Assembly: GCA_934746785.1 (NCBI GenBank)
Contig: CAKVFO010000001.1
Coordinates: forward strand, 1-64,000
DNA length: 64,000 nucleotides
Reading direction: 5' to 3'
DNA from: an uncultured Clostridium sp.
GTDB lineage: Bacteria > Bacillota > Clostridia > Clostridiales > Clostridiaceae
Positions 62,797-64,000 of this stretch are shown here, piece by piece. The position numbers were made by a program, and so were the translations under genes. Positions within the stretch are counted from its first letter, which is position 1; each line of letters opens with the position of its first letter. The notes below the pieces were generated by a model. The model saw only the letters and a list, made by a program, of their open reading frames with translations. It did no database searches and was not told the DNA's origin.

Positions 62797-64000
62797 ATGT
62801 TAAAGTTAATTAAATACTTAAAAAGTTCAGTAGGTGCAGTATTAATGATTGTATTGTTATTACTGGTACAAGCTTTTTGCGATCTTTCATTACCTGATTA
62901 CACATCTAACATAGTTAATGTTGGAATTCAGCAAGGGGGAGTAGAGGATGCTGTCCCAGATGTAATTAGAAAGACAGAATTAGATAGGATTTTATTATTT
63001 ACAAATGAAGATGATAAAAATAATATTTTGGATAATTATACATACTTGGATAAAGGGTCATTAAGTGAAAGTGAATTTAATGATTATAAAAAGGATTATC
63101 CAGAATTGGAAAGTGAATCTCTATATAAATTAAATGATGTTAATAATGAAGAGAGGGATTCATTAAATAATATATTTGGAAAACCTATAATGATTGTTTC
63201 TACTTTAGAAGGTCAAGAAAATAGTGATCAAGTATTTATGGGAATTTCTATGATGTTAAAGGAACAACGTGATGCACAGTTTGCTCAAATGGCAGATAAA
63301 TTTGATGATATATCAGATAGCATGGTTACTCAAGCAGCAACTACTTATATTAAAAATGAATATAAGGCTATAGGAATTGATACTGATAAGATGCAGATTA
63401 ATTACATTTTATTTACTGGAGCTAAAATGATAGGAATAGCACTTGTAAGTATGGCTGCAGCTGTAGTAGTAGGCTTTATAGGTGCAAGAGTAGCGGCTAA
63501 GATTGCTAGAGAGCTTAGAGGTAAGGTATTTAGTAAGGTTATGAGATTTTCTAATGAAGAAATGGAAAAATTCTCAACAGCTTCATTAATTACTCGTAGT
63601 ACAAATGATATTCAACAAATACAAATGTTTATTGTTATTTTCCTAAAGGTTGTGTTATATGCACCAATATTAGGACTTGGAGGAGTATATAAAGTATTCC
63701 AGACAGATGTATCAATGTCATGGATAATAGCTTTAGCTGTAGGGGTAATATTTGTAGTTATCCTAGGTTTATTCACAATTGTAATACCAAAGTTCAAAGT
63801 TGTTCAAAAATATGTGGATAAATTGAACTTAGTTACTCGTGAAATAGTAACAGGTATTCCAGTAATAAGAGCTTTTAGTACCCAAGAGCATGAATATGAA
63901 AGATTTGAAGCTGCTAATAAAGATTTAACTAAAACAAATCTTTTTGTTAATAGAGTAATGGCAGGAATGATGCCATTGATGATGCTTATTATGAATGCTG
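62797..64000 (+). CDS. ABC transporter, permease/ATPase fusion (5' part; runs off the window)
   Basis: The first 401 codons are present, MLKLIKYLKSSVGAVLMIVL onward. TM1 is near 13-32; an unusually large insertion of about 170 polar residues (KTELDRILLFTNEDD… to …DTDKMQINY) separates TM1 from TM2, then TM helices continue with ELRGKVFSKVMRFSNEEMEKFS and TRSTNDIQQIQMFI, the type IV exporter coupling region. No ATPase domain is reached by 64000. AGGAGGAT precedes ATG 62797. A partner ABC gene is likely beyond the window; multidrug export is probable given the MarR neighbour. Confidence 0.85.
   Translation, partial: MLKLIKYLKSSVGAVLMIVLLLLVQAFCDLSLPDYTSNIVNVGIQQGGVEDAVPDVIRKTELDRILLFTNEDDKNNILDNYTYLDKGSLSESEFNDYKKDYPELESESLYKLNDVNNEERDSLNNIFGKPIMIVSTLEGQENSDQVFMGISMMLKEQRDAQFAQMADKFDDISDSMVTQAATTYIKNEYKAIGIDTDKMQINYILFTGAKMIGIALVSMAAAVVVGFIGARVAAKIARELRGKVFSKVMRFSNEEMEKFSTASLITRSTNDIQQIQMFIVIFLKVVLYAPILGLGGVYKVFQTDVSMSWIIALAVGVIFVVILGLFTIVIPKFKVVQKYVDKLNLVTREIVTGIPVIRAFSTQEHEYERFEAANKDLTKTNLFVNRVMAGMMPLMMLIMNA

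Overview
The window reads as chromosomal DNA of a low-GC, butyrate-forming Clostridium (cluster I, sensu stricto). The base composition is strongly AT-rich and codons favour A/T. Shine-Dalgarno sequences are strong (AGGAGG) and TTG/GTG starts recur. The window holds a phosphotransbutyrylase/butyrate kinase pair, a SleB-type hydrolase, CdaA/CdaR, ECF transporter genes, and the Firmicutes ribosomal order secY-adk-map-infA-rpmJ-rpsM-rpsK-rpsD-rpoA-rplQ. The layout resembles what I recall of the C. beijerinckii group, but the species is not proven.

Layout. 1-7.2 kb: distal spc/alpha ribosomal operon. 7.3-11.6 kb: ECF energy-coupling module, truA, rplM-rpsI. 11.7-12.3 kb: debris of two truncated genes meeting head to head. 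12.3-17.0 kb: HXXEE membrane protein, peptidoglycan amidase, two-subunit fumarase, YitT, TPR protein. 17.0-26.6 kb: a decayed two-component system, a chemoreceptor, and two intact VanRS-like two-component systems. 26.8-32.0 kb: class I ribonucleotide reductase and PTS enzyme I. 32.1-38.3 kb: ABC exporter with two permeases, split chromate transporter, TPR protein, isoaspartyl dipeptidase. 38.3-38.8 kb: a broken double-glycine bacteriocin gene and a structured repeat. 38.8-40.4 kb: SleB-like hydrolase and a coiled-coil membrane protein on the minus strand. 40.5-52.5 kb: cdaA-cdaR, FAD protein, ptb-buk, second chemoreceptor (minus), AIM24 protein, TrpR-like regulator, glmM and two unknown genes. 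52.8-61.9 kb: an isoleucine-type T-box followed by ilvN-cimA-leuC-leuD-leuB-ilvD-ilvB. 62.1-64 kb: a MarR regulator with two palindromic operators, and the start of an ABC exporter that runs off the window.

How genes work together. The amino-acid operon is a coherent citramalate route to isoleucine: CimA makes citramalate, LeuCDB convert it to 2-ketobutyrate, and IlvBN and IlvD carry on. The leader appears to display an AUC (Ile) specifier. Ptb/Buk make ATP from butyryl-CoA and have a candidate Rex (NADH-sensing) operator upstream. CdaA, CdaR and GlmM, normally adjacent genes, are here separated by about 7.4 kb containing ptb-buk and a chemoreceptor.

Nothing in the window is a clear complete novel defence or mobile system. 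The most interesting items are the degenerate bacteriocin, a structured GC-rich interspersed repeat present in two good copies (one wedged between the T-box terminator and ilvN), three OmpR-type regulators each preceded by its own perfect direct repeat at 11-nt spacing, a hairpin that covers the ribosome-binding site of the amidase, and a candidate leader RNA ahead of rpsM.
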